DNA from: Hahella sp. HNIBRBA332
Lineage (GTDB): Bacteria > Pseudomonadota > Gammaproteobacteria > Pseudomonadales > Oleiphilaceae
DNA length: 64,000 nucleotides
NCBI RefSeq assembly: GCF_030719035.1
Contig: NZ_CP132203.1
Location: forward strand, 1,426,001 to 1,490,000
Direction of reading: 5' to 3'
Shown here: piece after piece, positions 48,879 to 58,333 of the stretch
Layout of the letters: each line of letters begins with the position of its first letter
Position numbering within the stretch: position 1 is the stretch's first letter
Program-made: the position numbers and the translations under genes
The notes under the pieces: model-generated
What the model was told of the DNA's origin: nothing
Database searches by the model: none
What the model saw: the letters and a program-made list of their open reading frames with translations, nothing else

Positions 48879-51800
48879 ATGAGAGCAAATAATAGCGAAT
48901 TCGCCTCCGCCTGGAGCGGCGAGAGCGTGTCGCCCGTCTATGTCGTCGAGCTGTCGTTCGACCGATCCAACGAGGATGTGGTGCATCTGACCAGCGGTCC
49001 CGTTTCCGGTCTGTCTGGTGTGGTCTATGATGGCGTGCTGAACGCCCGCACCTTGTCCGGCACATCGCAAAAAATCCAGCCTGATAAAGGTTTGGCGTCT
49101 ATCGGCAGCCTGGAATTTGAGGCGCTGGACCACAATCTGAGCGCGCTGCAAAAAGCCAAGCTGGATGATGGCAAGGGCCTACGCGGCAAACGCGTGCGCG
49201 TCTTGGTCGGCGAGCGTGGTTTGCAGTGGCAGGACTTTGTGCTGGTGGCCACGCAGATCATCGAGGACGCCGAGTTCCTGGACGGGGTTTATTCTTTTAG
49301 TTGCGCCGATGTGCAACGCACACTGCGTAAGGATATTTTCGACGTTAAAAAAGTCGGCTTGGCGGTGTCTGCTGTGGGCAATCACGATGTGATACAAGTG
49401 TATTCCACGGAAGGGTTTGCGCCCGTCTACCAGCCGCGTGGCAGTGGCATTACCGATGCGCCTAACCAGACCGTCGGTTATCTCAAAATGCCCAACGGCT
49501 GCATCGTGCGTTACAAATACACCACCGCTACGGCCTTCTGGGGCTGCGAGTGGGGCGCGCTGGGAACCAAGCATCTGGTCGCAACCGTCAACAAATCCGA
49601 GGACACCAACGCCGACAACGCGCCGCAGGTGGAAGAATACGTCTACATCGAGCAGCCCGCGCCCATGCTGCTGTATGGATTGCTGACCGGCTATATCTAC
49701 GGCTATCCCGGCAAGCGCTACCCCGATCACTGGCACCTGGGCGTTGATCCGCAATATGTGCGCACGTCGGACTTTATCAATATTGGTTCAGACCTTTGGG
49801 ATGTGACCGACGCGGATAAGGGCTTGCCGGCGGTGGTGCGCGGACAAACCAAGATCGACGGCAAGAAGTTCATCGAAGAGCAACTGCTGTTGATGATGGG
49901 CGCCTTTTCGCCCATCTACGCCAATGGGGAAATGGGGCTGCGTCGCCGCACGGCGATCATGTCCAGCGGCGCTTACGTCAGAGAACTGAACGCCAGCAAC
50001 CTGTTAAAGGTGGACGCGCTACGCCACGACATGGGCGCGATCATCAATCAGATCGCTATCCACTGGCATTATGACCCGGATAAGAAGGAATACCGCCGCG
50101 CCAACGTATTGGTGGACCCGGATTCCATCGCTACCCACGGCGCGTCAGACCTGAAAGAACTGAAGTTTAAAACCCTGCATAGCTCCAGACATGCCTATTC
50201 CGCCATCAAGCATCAGTTCGACGCTTTGCGCGACGCCTACGCCGGTCCGCCTTTGCTCCTCGATGTCGTGGCCGATATGGACAACCACGATCTGGAAGTG
50301 GGCGACATTGTCCGCGTTAACCTGGAGCATGTGCAGGATTACACCGGATCGATGGCGGACGGACGCCTGGATCGTAACTTCGAAATCCAGCAGATCACCA
50401 CGGACTGGGTGACGGGGCGGGTTAAGCTTGCCTTGCTGGGCTCCTCGCAACCGGCGGGCGCCTTGCCGCCGGATCAGAATGGCGCGGCGCTGCCTGACGC
50501 GTGGTACAGCTCCGCCGGCGTGGCGATCAACGCCGCCAGCTTCCCGGGCAAAGTGCTGGTCACCGATACGCAGGTGCGCATCGTTGGCGACATTAGCCTG
50601 ACTGGCGGGGTGGACCTGCATCAGTCCGTTTACTACTGCGACCGGGATTTAACCGTGGACGCGGGTGTGACGGTGGTTCTGTCCGGCAACGTGCAACTGC
50701 GGGTCAAAGGCTTTCTACAGATTAATGGAATGGTGGACGGCAAAGGCCGAGGCATCGAGGGAGTCGCTGGCGGACAGTCTGTGGCGCTAACCGGTATCGG
50801 CTCCACGGTGGCGGGGGACGGGATTGTCTTCGGCCTGGGGACGGGAGACCGCCGCCGCTTTGAGTCCGCCAACAACCGAGGCGGGATCAACGCCCGCGCC
50901 GCTCGGGATAACGTCGCTTACCTTAACCTGACCGTAAATGCGCAAGGTCAACTGCAGGGCTTGCCGTCTGATATTCGCGGCAACGGCGGCCATGGCGGCG
51001 GCGCAGCCATCAACCGCTACGGCGGCAATACCGGCGAAACACCCGGCGGACGCGGTGGCGCAGGCGGCGCCGGATTGCTGGTGGTGGCGCGAGGGATCGT
51101 CCTGGGCGCCAATGGACGGGTGGACACCAGCGGCGTGGATGGCGAACTGGGCAGCCCGCGTCAGATCGGCGGGAACATGGACCCAAAAGCCTATCTCAAA
51201 TCCGGCAGCGGCGCAGGCGGCGCGCCTGGAGCGGTGTATTACCTCGTTGACGGCAAGTACAACCCGCCCAACGTCACGGTGGGCAACAGCGCGGCGCGCT
51301 ATGGCCTGAGCCCGGTGCAAGACGGCGTCTACTTTATCCAGGGCCGCAAGCATCAAAATGATACCGTGGGCGCAAGCTGGGATCCGTCCTTTGAAGGTAT
51401 TACTAAAGCGGTCGCCTCCGCCTACGTGGGAAACTATCTTGGTCCTGAACGCGAGAACGCCGTACGCGGTTTTCTGACCAAGGCGACCGGGCAAGCGCCC
51501 AATATGGCGGAGTCCTGGCATCGCGTGCAGATCCTGTCCGGCTATCAACCGCCCGTTGTTATGGAAGAGGTGGCCAATAAGCCGCTGCGAATCACTGTCA
51601 CGGAGTCAGTGAACACGCCGCGCACGCCGGACGGCAATATCTCCACCCTGGAATTGAGCGCGGTCCCGCCGGACGATCCCAACTATAGCCACGCCTTTTT
51701 CCAGTATCGCCCGGCGGACGGCGCAGGCTGGACGGATTTGGGATCGGCGGCGCCGGAGCTGACGCTGCAACTGGTGAGCGATGGCAAGAAGTATTACTTC

Positions 51801-54149
51801 CGCGCCTTCGGTGTGAGCAAGTCGGGCAAACGCTCCGCTAACTACGCCGCCACGTCAGCCGCAGTGTCACGCATTGAGATCGGCTCGCCTGACATACGCG
51901 AGGCCTTGCCCCTGGTGACGCCCAAAGTGATGTTGGTGGACCGTGGACAGGAAGCCAATCACTATCTGGGAAGAGATGCGCACTTTTATATCTACTATGG
52001 CTCTGGCTACCAAGAGCCCCCGCACTTCGCTTTCTATGAGATAACGGTTTACCACAAAGGCCTGCAGGTGCGCCGGGAGTACATACCCGGCAGGAGTTAC
52101 ACCTACACCAGCGAGATGAACCTGGAGGACGGCAACAGCCGAGAGATTGGCTTAAGCGTGCGCCCTTGGGGGAAACAGAACCAGACCGGGCAAGCGGCTG
52201 TTATCAGCGTGTCCAACCCGGCGCCCAAGGTCACCGTCAACAATACCGTGGCGGGGATCAGCACGGCGCGCACTTATCTGACCGACATCACTGACCCGGA
52301 TTTCAAATCCATCAAGGTCTACCGGTCAACGGTGAAAGGCTTTACGCCCAGCCCGGATAACCTGGTGTATGACGGCTACACCAACCCGGTTATCCATGAA
52401 GGCTTGCAGCCGGACACCACCTACTATTTCCGGTTGCTGGGCGCGGATGAGTTCGGCGATGGCGAACTGACGCCTGAGTTCAGCTTCAAGACGCAGCCGT
52501 TTAATCTGGCGGGCGAGCTGAGCGACGGCGACAACCTGATCGTGCGCGGCAATGTCGTTAGCGAATATAGCGGCTCAAAAGTGATCCTGGGACCGCTCAA
52601 GCGCGACGGTTATTTCAATGTGCTGGAAGCCAGCGCGGCGAATGCGCCCATATTCGAGGTCAGGGAAAACGGCGACCTTTTGCTTGGCAGCGAGCAAAGC
52701 GGCTCTTATGCAATCTGGGATCAGTCCGAAAAAGCGTTCAAGGTGTTCGGTCAGATCAACATCGCGGCGGGGAGCAAGGGCTATTCCGCCCTGCAGGATC
52801 GCCCCAGTTCGTTGTCAGCGATCAACGCAGCGGAAGCCGGTAAGTTGCAAGGCATTCAGGACGGCGCCACCAAAGGCGCGGACTGGGGGCAGGTGTCGGG
52901 CATTCCGCAACGGTTTTCCGATAGCGCTACGCCCGGTCTCAACCTGACGGCGGACTACCTTGGCTTTCATAATGGCAGCCGATTCACCACCTACATGGAC
53001 CGAAACGGCCACTTCGCCCTGAACGCTGGCGCGGCGAATAACTGCCTAAGCTGGAATGGCTCCGTGCTGTCCGTGCGTGGGGATGTGTTGGCCACCAGCG
53101 TCGCGGCGAGCGTCAGTCTGAGCGCGCCGACTATTAGCGGCGGCACGATCCAAGGAACGCACATCACGGGAACCACCATTAATGGCGGCGCTATCAACGG
53201 AACCAGTATCACCGGCGCCACGGTGACGGGCTCCACTATGCAGACCGCCAGCAGCGGCAAGCGGATGATCTTGTCCTCGGCTTCTAATGAGTTAGAGTTC
53301 TATGGAGATCGTGGCGATGGCCAAATTGCCAAGCTTGCAACGATAGGGATTAGTCAAAGAGACAGTGATCGATACATAGGAAATTTTGGAGGTATCGATG
53401 CTGGATACTCTGCAATAGGTGTTCTGGCAACCTCATACAGTAATAACGGCCTATCCGCGGCTTCAATTAAGGGGACAGGAGGCGAATTTTCATCAAGAGA
53501 AAGAACGGCTGTTAGGGGATTAACCTGGGGAGTGAATCAAGTTGGAGTTGAAGGGGCAACGCAAGGCGGGGGAGCCTCTTCAATTGGTGTGAGAGGGTAT
53601 TCAACAACTGGTAGAGGTGTTCAGGGACATGGCGCGACCTATGACTTCTATGCCTCGGGTGTCGGATCAAACTACGGACCCTTTACTGGCGGGCATGATT
53701 GCCTTATCGATAAGGCGGAGATAACAAGACAAGGCCAAGTCCTGATATATGACCGGGTTGTCGCACGAGCGAATGTCTCAAACGTTCTGCATACCGTTAG
53801 GCTGTCATCGGAACCTATGCAAAAAGGAAAAGCCGGAGTGCTTGTCTCCCGAACTGCTATGAGCAATGACGAGAAACCTGCGGCACTATTGGAGTTGAAT
53901 GGGTTGGAGACTAAGTACGACATGGGGGTAATGAACGCCTTGGGCGAAGGTCAGGTTCTGGTCTGCGCAGAGCGCGGCGACATTGAGATAGGCGACTACA
54001 TCGTCACCTCAAACCGACCCGGCATTGGCATGCGCCAGGATGATGACGTGCTGCGTAGCTACACCATCGCGGAGGCACGCGAGGCGGTTAACTGGACAGA
54101 GGAGGAAAGCGACGAGAGGTTGATCTCGTGTAAGTATCTTTGTGGTTGA
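48879..54149 (+). CDS. Tail-tip / central fibre protein (J-like), mosaic C-terminus
   Basis: A 1756-residue protein. The N-terminal third is a baseplate-hub-type region (to about residue 530). A Gly-rich carbohydrate-binding-like stretch follows (GVAGGQSVALTG, GGRGGAGGAGLLVVARG). Fibronectin-like domains lie at about 890-1230, then a short collagen-like hexapeptide ladder (TISGGTIQGTHITGTTINGG) near 1420-1460. The C-terminal part from about 1465 is distinctly AT-richer and ends in GEGQVLVCAERGDIEIGDYIVTSNRPGIGMRQ, similar to self-processing chaperone tails. It recognises the host surface. Confidence 0.8.
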   Translation: MRANNSEFASAWSGESVSPVYVVELSFDRSNEDVVHLTSGPVSGLSGVVYDGVLNARTLSGTSQKIQPDKGLASIGSLEFEALDHNLSALQKAKLDDGKGLRGKRVRVLVGERGLQWQDFVLVATQIIEDAEFLDGVYSFSCADVQRTLRKDIFDVKKVGLAVSAVGNHDVIQVYSTEGFAPVYQPRGSGITDAPNQTVGYLKMPNGCIVRYKYTTATAFWGCEWGALGTKHLVATVNKSEDTNADNAPQVEEYVYIEQPAPMLLYGLLTGYIYGYPGKRYPDHWHLGVDPQYVRTSDFINIGSDLWDVTDADKGLPAVVRGQTKIDGKKFIEEQLLLMMGAFSPIYANGEMGLRRRTAIMSSGAYVRELNASNLLKVDALRHDMGAIINQIAIHWHYDPDKKEYRRANVLVDPDSIATHGASDLKELKFKTLHSSRHAYSAIKHQFDALRDAYAGPPLLLDVVADMDNHDLEVGDIVRVNLEHVQDYTGSMADGRLDRNFEIQQITTDWVTGRVKLALLGSSQPAGALPPDQNGAALPDAWYSSAGVAINAASFPGKVLVTDTQVRIVGDISLTGGVDLHQSVYYCDRDLTVDAGVTVVLSGNVQLRVKGFLQINGMVDGKGRGIEGVAGGQSVALTGIGSTVAGDGIVFGLGTGDRRRFESANNRGGINARAARDNVAYLNLTVNAQGQLQGLPSDIRGNGGHGGGAAINRYGGNTGETPGGRGGAGGAGLLVVARGIVLGANGRVDTSGVDGELGSPRQIGGNMDPKAYLKSGSGAGGAPGAVYYLVDGKYNPPNVTVGNSAARYGLSPVQDGVYFIQGRKHQNDTVGASWDPSFEGITKAVASAYVGNYLGPERENAVRGFLTKATGQAPNMAESWHRVQILSGYQPPVVMEEVANKPLRITVTESVNTPRTPDGNISTLELSAVPPDDPNYSHAFFQYRPADGAGWTDLGSAAPELTLQLVSDGKKYYFRAFGVSKSGKRSANYAATSAAVSRIEIGSPDIREALPLVTPKVMLVDRGQEANHYLGRDAHFYIYYGSGYQEPPHFAFYEITVYHKGLQVRREYIPGRSYTYTSEMNLEDGNSREIGLSVRPWGKQNQTGQAAVISVSNPAPKVTVNNTVAGISTARTYLTDITDPDFKSIKVYRSTVKGFTPSPDNLVYDGYTNPVIHEGLQPDTTYYFRLLGADEFGDGELTPEFSFKTQPFNLAGELSDGDNLIVRGNVVSEYSGSKVILGPLKRDGYFNVLEASAANAPIFEVRENGDLLLGSEQSGSYAIWDQSEKAFKVFGQINIAAGSKGYSALQDRPSSLSAINAAEAGKLQGIQDGATKGADWGQVSGIPQRFSDSATPGLNLTADYLGFHNGSRFTTYMDRNGHFALNAGAANNCLSWNGSVLSVRGDVLATSVAASVSLSAPTISGGTIQGTHITGTTINGGAINGTSITGATVTGSTMQTASSGKRMILSSASNELEFYGDRGDGQIAKLATIGISQRDSDRYIGNFGGIDAGYSAIGVLATSYSNNGLSAASIKGTGGEFSSRERTAVRGLTWGVNQVGVEGATQGGGASSIGVRGYSTTGRGVQGHGATYDFYASGVGSNYGPFTGGHDCLIDKAEITRQGQVLIYDRVVARANVSNVLHTVRLSSEPMQKGKAGVLVSRTAMSNDEKPAALLELNGLETKYDMGVMNALGEGQVLVCAERGDIEIGDYIVTSNRPGIGMRQDDDVLRSYTIAEAREAVNWTEEESDERLISCKYLCG

Positions 54150-54434
54150 GGAGGGCACTCCTCCCCACCTCTGCGCAGTTTGAGTAAATGCCGAGTTTGT
54201 GAAATTGGGGTTAGGCTCTCAGCTTCAATGGAAACTGGTTCTGGAAAGTGCTTTGATTCAATAAGTTGGGATCTGGCTTGTTGTGATAACGAGCCCCCAA
54301 GAAAGTGTATATGCGCACGCACGGTTTTTAGAAAATGAGATGGTTTTACTTTTCGGGGTTTTTACACTGGAATCAGTGAGCTGGAGGGGGTATCTTCGAA
54401 GTCTTGAAATTGAAGAACGCGCATGCGCGATATA
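54150..54434. other. Spacer between the tail-tip gene and the IS3 element
   Basis: No gene seen. A short stem GAGGAG / CTCCTC follows the tail-tip stop. The right half (54357-54434) resembles 28891-28975 before the first IS3 copy, including TTTTTACACTGGAATCA and ACGCGCATGCGCGATATA-like text. No copy of the tRNA-Leu 3' end is present. Confidence 0.5.
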
Positions 54435-54497
54435 TGATCCTACCCACCAATGATAGACACCCTGTTAAGCGAGTACACTACGCTACAGAGGTGAACT

Positions 54498-54797
54498 ATG
54501 ACCAAACAGAAAACAACAAATTCCAAATCTCGCCAACGTTATTCCGACGAGTACAAGGCGGAAGCCCTGACGCTAGCTCAACGTATCGGCGTGAGCGCCG
54601 CCGCAAGGCAATTGGGTCTGCACGAGTCACAACTTTACAATTGGCGCAGTAAAGCCCGACTGGCGCAGGATCGTGGCGAAACGGAACAGCAACTGGCCCA
54701 GGAAAACGCCCGCCTGAAGCGTCAGTTGGCTGAACAGGCGGAAGAGCTTGCCGTGTTAAAAAAAGCGGCGGCGTACTTCGCCAAAAGTGTGAAGTGA
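54498..54797 (+). CDS. IS3 transposase, OrfA (second copy)
   Basis: A 99-residue OrfA, differing from the first copy at a few residues (for example GVSAAARQ versus GVSDAARQ). HTH and zipper are intact, and the A7 slippery run is kept. Confidence 0.95.
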   Translation: MTKQKTTNSKSRQRYSDEYKAEALTLAQRIGVSAAARQLGLHESQLYNWRSKARLAQDRGETEQQLAQENARLKRQLAEQAEELAVLKKAAAYFAKSVK

Positions 54798-55202
54798 GGT
54801 ACGCCTTTATGCACTCTCACACGAGCCTTTTCCGCGTCACTTGCATGGCGAGAGCGCTTCAGGTCTCAAGAAGCGGCTACTACGTTTGGCTCCATCGACA
54901 GAAAGCCCCTTCTCTGCGACGACAGCGTCAGCAATCCCTGGACATCCAAGTTGGGGCCGCTTTTGATAAAGCTAAAAAGCGTAATGGGGCGCCCCGGCTG
55001 ACCAAAGACTTGGCGCAACAGGGAGTCCAGGCTAACCGTAAAACGGTGGCCAGAAGCATGCAACGCTTGGGCTTGAGAGCGAAAGCCGCCAGAAAGTTTA
55101 AGGCCACCACTCACTCCAGGCATAGCCTGCCTGTGGCGGAAAACCTTCTTCAGCAGGACTTTAATGCAACGGAGATAAATCAAAAATGGGCGGGTGACAT
55201 CA
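54794..55202 (+). pseudogene. IS3 OrfB, 5' exon
   Basis: Identical in frame to the first 136 codons of the intact OrfB up to QKWAGDI, just after the first catalytic Asp. It is then interrupted by the intron start GTGTGCCG. If the intron splices, exons 54794-55202 and 57034-57491 would restore the full transposase. Confidence 0.9.
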
Positions 55203-55713
55203 GTGTGCCGCAGCAAGCTGCGGGAGAGATGAGGGATTGTGACCCCTCGTCATCGGCATACAGGTGCTGATGACAAACCACCTTATGCGGCGATGGCCAA
55301 AAGCCGTGGTCGTGAGCGATAAGGAAAAGGCGCCAATAAGGCGTCAGGTGTGAAACAGGAAGACGAACAACCGTGAACCGCCGTTCAATTGTCGAAACCA
55401 CTCAGATGATACCAAAACCGGGGAGTGATGTTGCTCCGGGATCAGTGCGGACAGTGCCTGTTGATGGGCCGCATGGTATCCGGCAGAGAGGCGGCGTGAT
55501 CCTGTTTTGGGCTCTCTCATGGAACTGCGGGAACCTTCGATGGCAATGCCAAGGGAAAAGCACAAGCTCACAAGGCGAGGCCGATAGTACCGATGTGTCA
55601 TCAAGGGGCGGAGCCGCTCGTAGTAGCATTGAAGGGGCTGTAATGGCCGTGGAGCGAAGGGGCGGCGTCATTCAGCCGAGCTTGTTGGTCAACTGCGCGA
55701 GCAGGATGAACTG

Positions 55714-56970
55714 ATGAGTAAGGCAAAGCCATTTGTGATTGAGAAGTCTCTAGTTTGGGAGGCGTTCAAAGATGTTAGAGCGAACCGAGGAGTAGCGGGA
55801 GTCGATGGACAGTCGCTGCAGCAGTTTGAGCAGCGTTTGGGGCCGAACCTTTATCGGATCTGGAATCGCCTGTCGTCGGGGAGCTATTTTCCTCCGGCGG
55901 TCAGGGGTGTCGCGATCCCAAAGAAGAGCGGCGGCGAGCGTGTTCTGGGTATCCCGACGGTATCGGATCGTATCGCGCAGACAGTGGCGAAGAAGATTTT
56001 TGAACCCCTGGTAGAGCCGATCTTCCATGAAAACTCCTACGGCTATAGGCCCAATCGTTCAGCGCATGATGCGCTGACGACGGTGCGGCGGCGATGCTGG
56101 GAGTATGATTGGGTGATTGAGTTTGATATCAAAGGGTTGTTCGATAATATCGACCATGACCTGCTGATGCGTGCGGTGAGACGCCACTGTCAGATACCTT
56201 GGGTGGCGCTCTACATTGAGCGCTGGTTAAAAGCGCCGATGGTAGGTCCAGATGGGCAAGAACAGCAACGCGATCGGGGTACCCCTCAAGGGGGTGTGAT
56301 CAGTCCGGTGCTAGCCAACCTGTTTCTGCACTACGCACTGGATCGTTGGATCAAAGAGCGCTGTCGAAGCGTGCGATTGTGTCGCTATGCGGATGATGGT
56401 GTGATCCACTGCAAAAGCCAGCGTCAAGCTGAATGGGTGCTTGCCCAAGTCAGTCGGCGATTGGTTGACTGTGGCTTGCAGATCCATCCGGGGAAAACGC
56501 GCATTGTGTATTGTAAGGATGTCAATCGTACGACCAATCACGAGAGCATTGAGTTCAGCTTTCTGGGTTACAGTTTTCGTCCTCGAAAAGCAGTGGACAA
56601 ATACGGGCGCGTTTACGTCAACTTCTTACCGGCAGTCAGTCCAGCAGCCTTGAAAGACATGCGGCGGAAAATCCGTAGTTGGCGCTTGCAGTTAAAGAAC
56701 GACAAGTCGCTGATGGATTTATCACGTATGTTTAACCCTGTACTGAGAGGGTGGTGGCAATACTATGGACGGTTCTATCGTTCAAAGCTGGAGGCTGTTG
56801 GTAAGGGCTTCGATGGATATCTGGTTCGGTGGCTAATGCGCAAGTTCAAATCCTTCGCAAGGCGCAAAACCAGAGCATGGCGATACCTTGATACACTGAA
56901 ACAACGTTACCCGCATGCCTTCGTGCACTGGAGTAACCAAGCAAAAGGCCGAATGATGGGAGCCGTATGA
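55714..56970 (+). CDS. Group II intron reverse transcriptase/maturase
   Basis: A 418-residue intron-encoded protein. RT blocks are visible: RGVAGVDGQSL, GIPTVSDRIAQTVAKK, ENSYGYRPNRSAHDAL, VIEFDIKGLFDNIDHDLL, RGTPQGGVISPVLANLFLHYALD and catalytic RYADDGV. A maturase (X) domain ends WWQYYGRFYRSKLEAVGK. There is no D/En (HNH) domain, as in RmInt1 (419 residues). The final codons run into domain V. It supports splicing and retrohoming. Confidence 0.95.
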   Translation: MSKAKPFVIEKSLVWEAFKDVRANRGVAGVDGQSLQQFEQRLGPNLYRIWNRLSSGSYFPPAVRGVAIPKKSGGERVLGIPTVSDRIAQTVAKKIFEPLVEPIFHENSYGYRPNRSAHDALTTVRRRCWEYDWVIEFDIKGLFDNIDHDLLMRAVRRHCQIPWVALYIERWLKAPMVGPDGQEQQRDRGTPQGGVISPVLANLFLHYALDRWIKERCRSVRLCRYADDGVIHCKSQRQAEWVLAQVSRRLVDCGLQIHPGKTRIVYCKDVNRTTNHESIEFSFLGYSFRPRKAVDKYGRVYVNFLPAVSPAALKDMRRKIRSWRLQLKNDKSLMDLSRMFNPVLRGWWQYYGRFYRSKLEAVGKGFDGYLVRWLMRKFKSFARRKTRAWRYLDTLKQRYPHAFVHWSNQAKGRMMGAV

Positions 56971-56993
56971 CGCGAGAGTGTCATGTACGGTTC
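56960..56993 (+). ncRNA. Group II intron domain V
   Basis: A 34-base hairpin GAGCCGTATGACGC...GTACGGTTC with a GAGA-type tetraloop and the AGC catalytic triad near its base. It is the catalytic core of the ribozyme. Confidence 0.92.
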
Positions 56994-57033
56994 TGCGAGG
57001 GGCTGGCGGTGAGAGTCCGCCGGCCTACTCACC

Positions 57034-57491
57034 CCTATTTGTGGACGGAAGAAGGTTGGCTGTATCTAGCCGTCGTGCTGGACCTGTTCAGCCGTAAAGT
57101 CATAGGCTGGGCGATGAGCGAGCGAATGAAATCGGAGCTGGTCTGTGACGCTTTGCGCATGGCGTTGTGGCGTCGACGTCAACCCAAAGGGGTGATCGTC
57201 CATTCAGATCGAGGTTCCCAATATTGCTCAGAAGCCTATCAGACGTTGATTCAGGCGCATGGGCTTCGTTGCAGCATGAGCGGCAAAGGCAATTGCTATG
57301 ACAATGCCTGTGTGGAAAGCTTCTTTCACTCCCTGAAAGTGGAAGCGATTCACGGAGAGCGGTACGCAACCCGACAAGAAATGCGTGAAGCCGTGTTTGA
57401 GTATATCGAAGTGGATTACAATCGAATCCGCCTTCATAGCGCAAATGGCTATCTCAGCCCAGAGAGTTATGAAGCATCGAAAGTCGCTTAA
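57034..57491 (+). pseudogene. IS3 OrfB, 3' exon
   Basis: Continues TYLWTEEGWLYLAVVLDLFSRKVIGWAMS to the end of OrfB, with the second Asp (HSDRGSQY) and Glu (NACVESFFHSL). Only two or so residues differ from the intact copy. Without splicing it cannot be made as transposase. Confidence 0.9.
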
Positions 57492-57540
57492 TGACGTGTC
57501 TAATCTTTGTGGGCAGGATCAGTTAGGGCTAAAATAGATC

Positions 57541-57756
57541 ATGCTCAAGAATCCAAATGATTGGAAGAAAGCTGCGGATAGACTGGGAGAGCTTTTAAAT
57601 TCTGAAGTTGAACTTGGAGATGCTCTTCGCAGTATGCGTGAGATCGAAGGGTTTTCAGCCCTAGATTTAATAAAGTCTGTGTCTGAAGTCTGTAACCTGG
57701 AATCTTCTGACGCAGCAAGAATTGTGGCGCGAGAAGTTACGATGAGATCAAGTTAA
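57541..57756 (+). CDS. Small protein, first gene after the IS3 copy
   Basis: A 71-residue helical, acidic protein (WKKAADRLGELLNSEVELGDALRSMREIEGFSALDLIKSVSEV). It begins 18 bases after the IS end and is followed by the first attC-like site, so it is probably a cassette gene whose upstream flank was cut by the IS. Confidence 0.55.
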   Translation: MLKNPNDWKKAADRLGELLNSEVELGDALRSMREIEGFSALDLIKSVSEVCNLESSDAARIVAREVTMRSS

Positions 57757-57851
57757 GATGATATTCAAATCGTCCATATTTTTGGTGCGGCGATATATGC
57801 ATGTGAGCATTTTTTTATATTGTTCATAAAAAATGGCTATTGCATAGTGTC

Positions 57852-57905
57852 TTTAAACAGGTTGTTGGTGTTGTCGCAGGTTGCCCACTGATGCGGGCGT
57901 TATAG
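57852..57905 (+). repeat. attC-like site 1 (weak)
   Basis: Ends in GCGTTATAG next to the following cassette gene; the left core TTTAAAC is imperfect. Inner GTTGTCGCAGG and CCCACTGATGCGGGC pair only in part. Confidence 0.5.
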
Positions 57906-57915
57906 GTAAATCAGA

Positions 57916-58290
57916 ATGAGCTTTACTGTTGATTTGATTCTTACGGACATTCCTGAAAACAATAAGGATGCATGGTCGTTTATAGAGCAGTTACGAGAGG
58001 AATATTATGAAGACAAATCTGGCGCCCATTCTAAATTACAAGAATTCAACGAAGATTTGACAAAGAAGTACCCTTGTCTTTGCAGCTTCGCTGATGACGA
58101 TCCTGAAATGGAAAATAGCCCATGGGCTGATGGCCCCATGATGGAAAATTTCGCAAGCAAAATGGGAATGGTGGCAATAGTTTGGTCTAGAGCTGATGAA
58201 GTATTCCCATTTGTTTTAGATAGCGCACTAGCATTGGACATAATCGTTGCTGATGGGCAAAGTGAAAAAATCTACCGCCCTGGTATGTGA
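57916..58290 (+). CDS. Cassette protein, immunity-like
   Basis: A 124-residue acidic protein (MSFTVDLILTDIPENN, LCSFADDDPEMENSPWADGPM, AIVWSRADEVFPFVL). Several cassette-borne and T6SS-linked immunity proteins share this type of short two-layer text, but no named family is certain. It begins 10 bases after attC 1. Confidence 0.6.
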   Translation: MSFTVDLILTDIPENNKDAWSFIEQLREEYYEDKSGAHSKLQEFNEDLTKKYPCLCSFADDDPEMENSPWADGPMMENFASKMGMVAIVWSRADEVFPFVLDSALALDIIVADGQSEKIYRPGM

Positions 58291-58333
58291 ACAGAAGCTC
58301 AGAATAAACCATGGTGGATAATTTGGTAACAAC

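Larger units (their letters stand above)
14515..54434. mobile_element. HK97-type siphovirus prophage with accessory cargo
   Basis: About 40 kb running from the integrase next to tRNA-Leu to the tail-tip gene and a short spacer that ends at an IS3 element. Module order is integration, recombination, repressor/operators, replication, Q, accessory genes, lysis, packaging, head, tail. The left boundary is inferred from the tRNA. The right boundary is uncertain because no repeat of the tRNA 3' end is visible in the window. Several accessory insertions and at least three damaged phage genes suggest a decaying prophage. Confidence 0.85.
55203..57033 (+). mobile_element. RmInt1-like group II intron (class D / IIB3)
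   Basis: About 1.83 kb inserted in the transposase gene, located by comparison with the uninterrupted copy. It begins GTGTGCCG (group II 5' end), has an RNA-only region to 55713, an ORF in domain IV, a 34-base domain V and a domain VI stem with GGCTGGCGG / CCGCCGGCC. The 3' limit is 57032 or 57033 because of a C run. Length, IEP type and the IS target fit RmInt1 of rhizobia. Confidence 0.88.
54435..57522 (+). mobile_element. IS3-family insertion sequence, second copy, split by a group II intron
   Basis: Same IS as at 28994-30249 but in the opposite orientation. Ends TGATCCTACCCACC and the complement of TGATCCTGCCCAC are complete. The flanking triplets differ (ATA on the left, GTT on the right), so there is no target duplication. 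OrfB is interrupted by an intron of about 1.8 kb. Confidence 0.92.

Noticed and set aside
50787..51548. Minus-strand frame of 253 codons within the tail-tip gene
   Set aside because: It is opposite a Gly-rich coding stretch, has no ribosome site and no motif.
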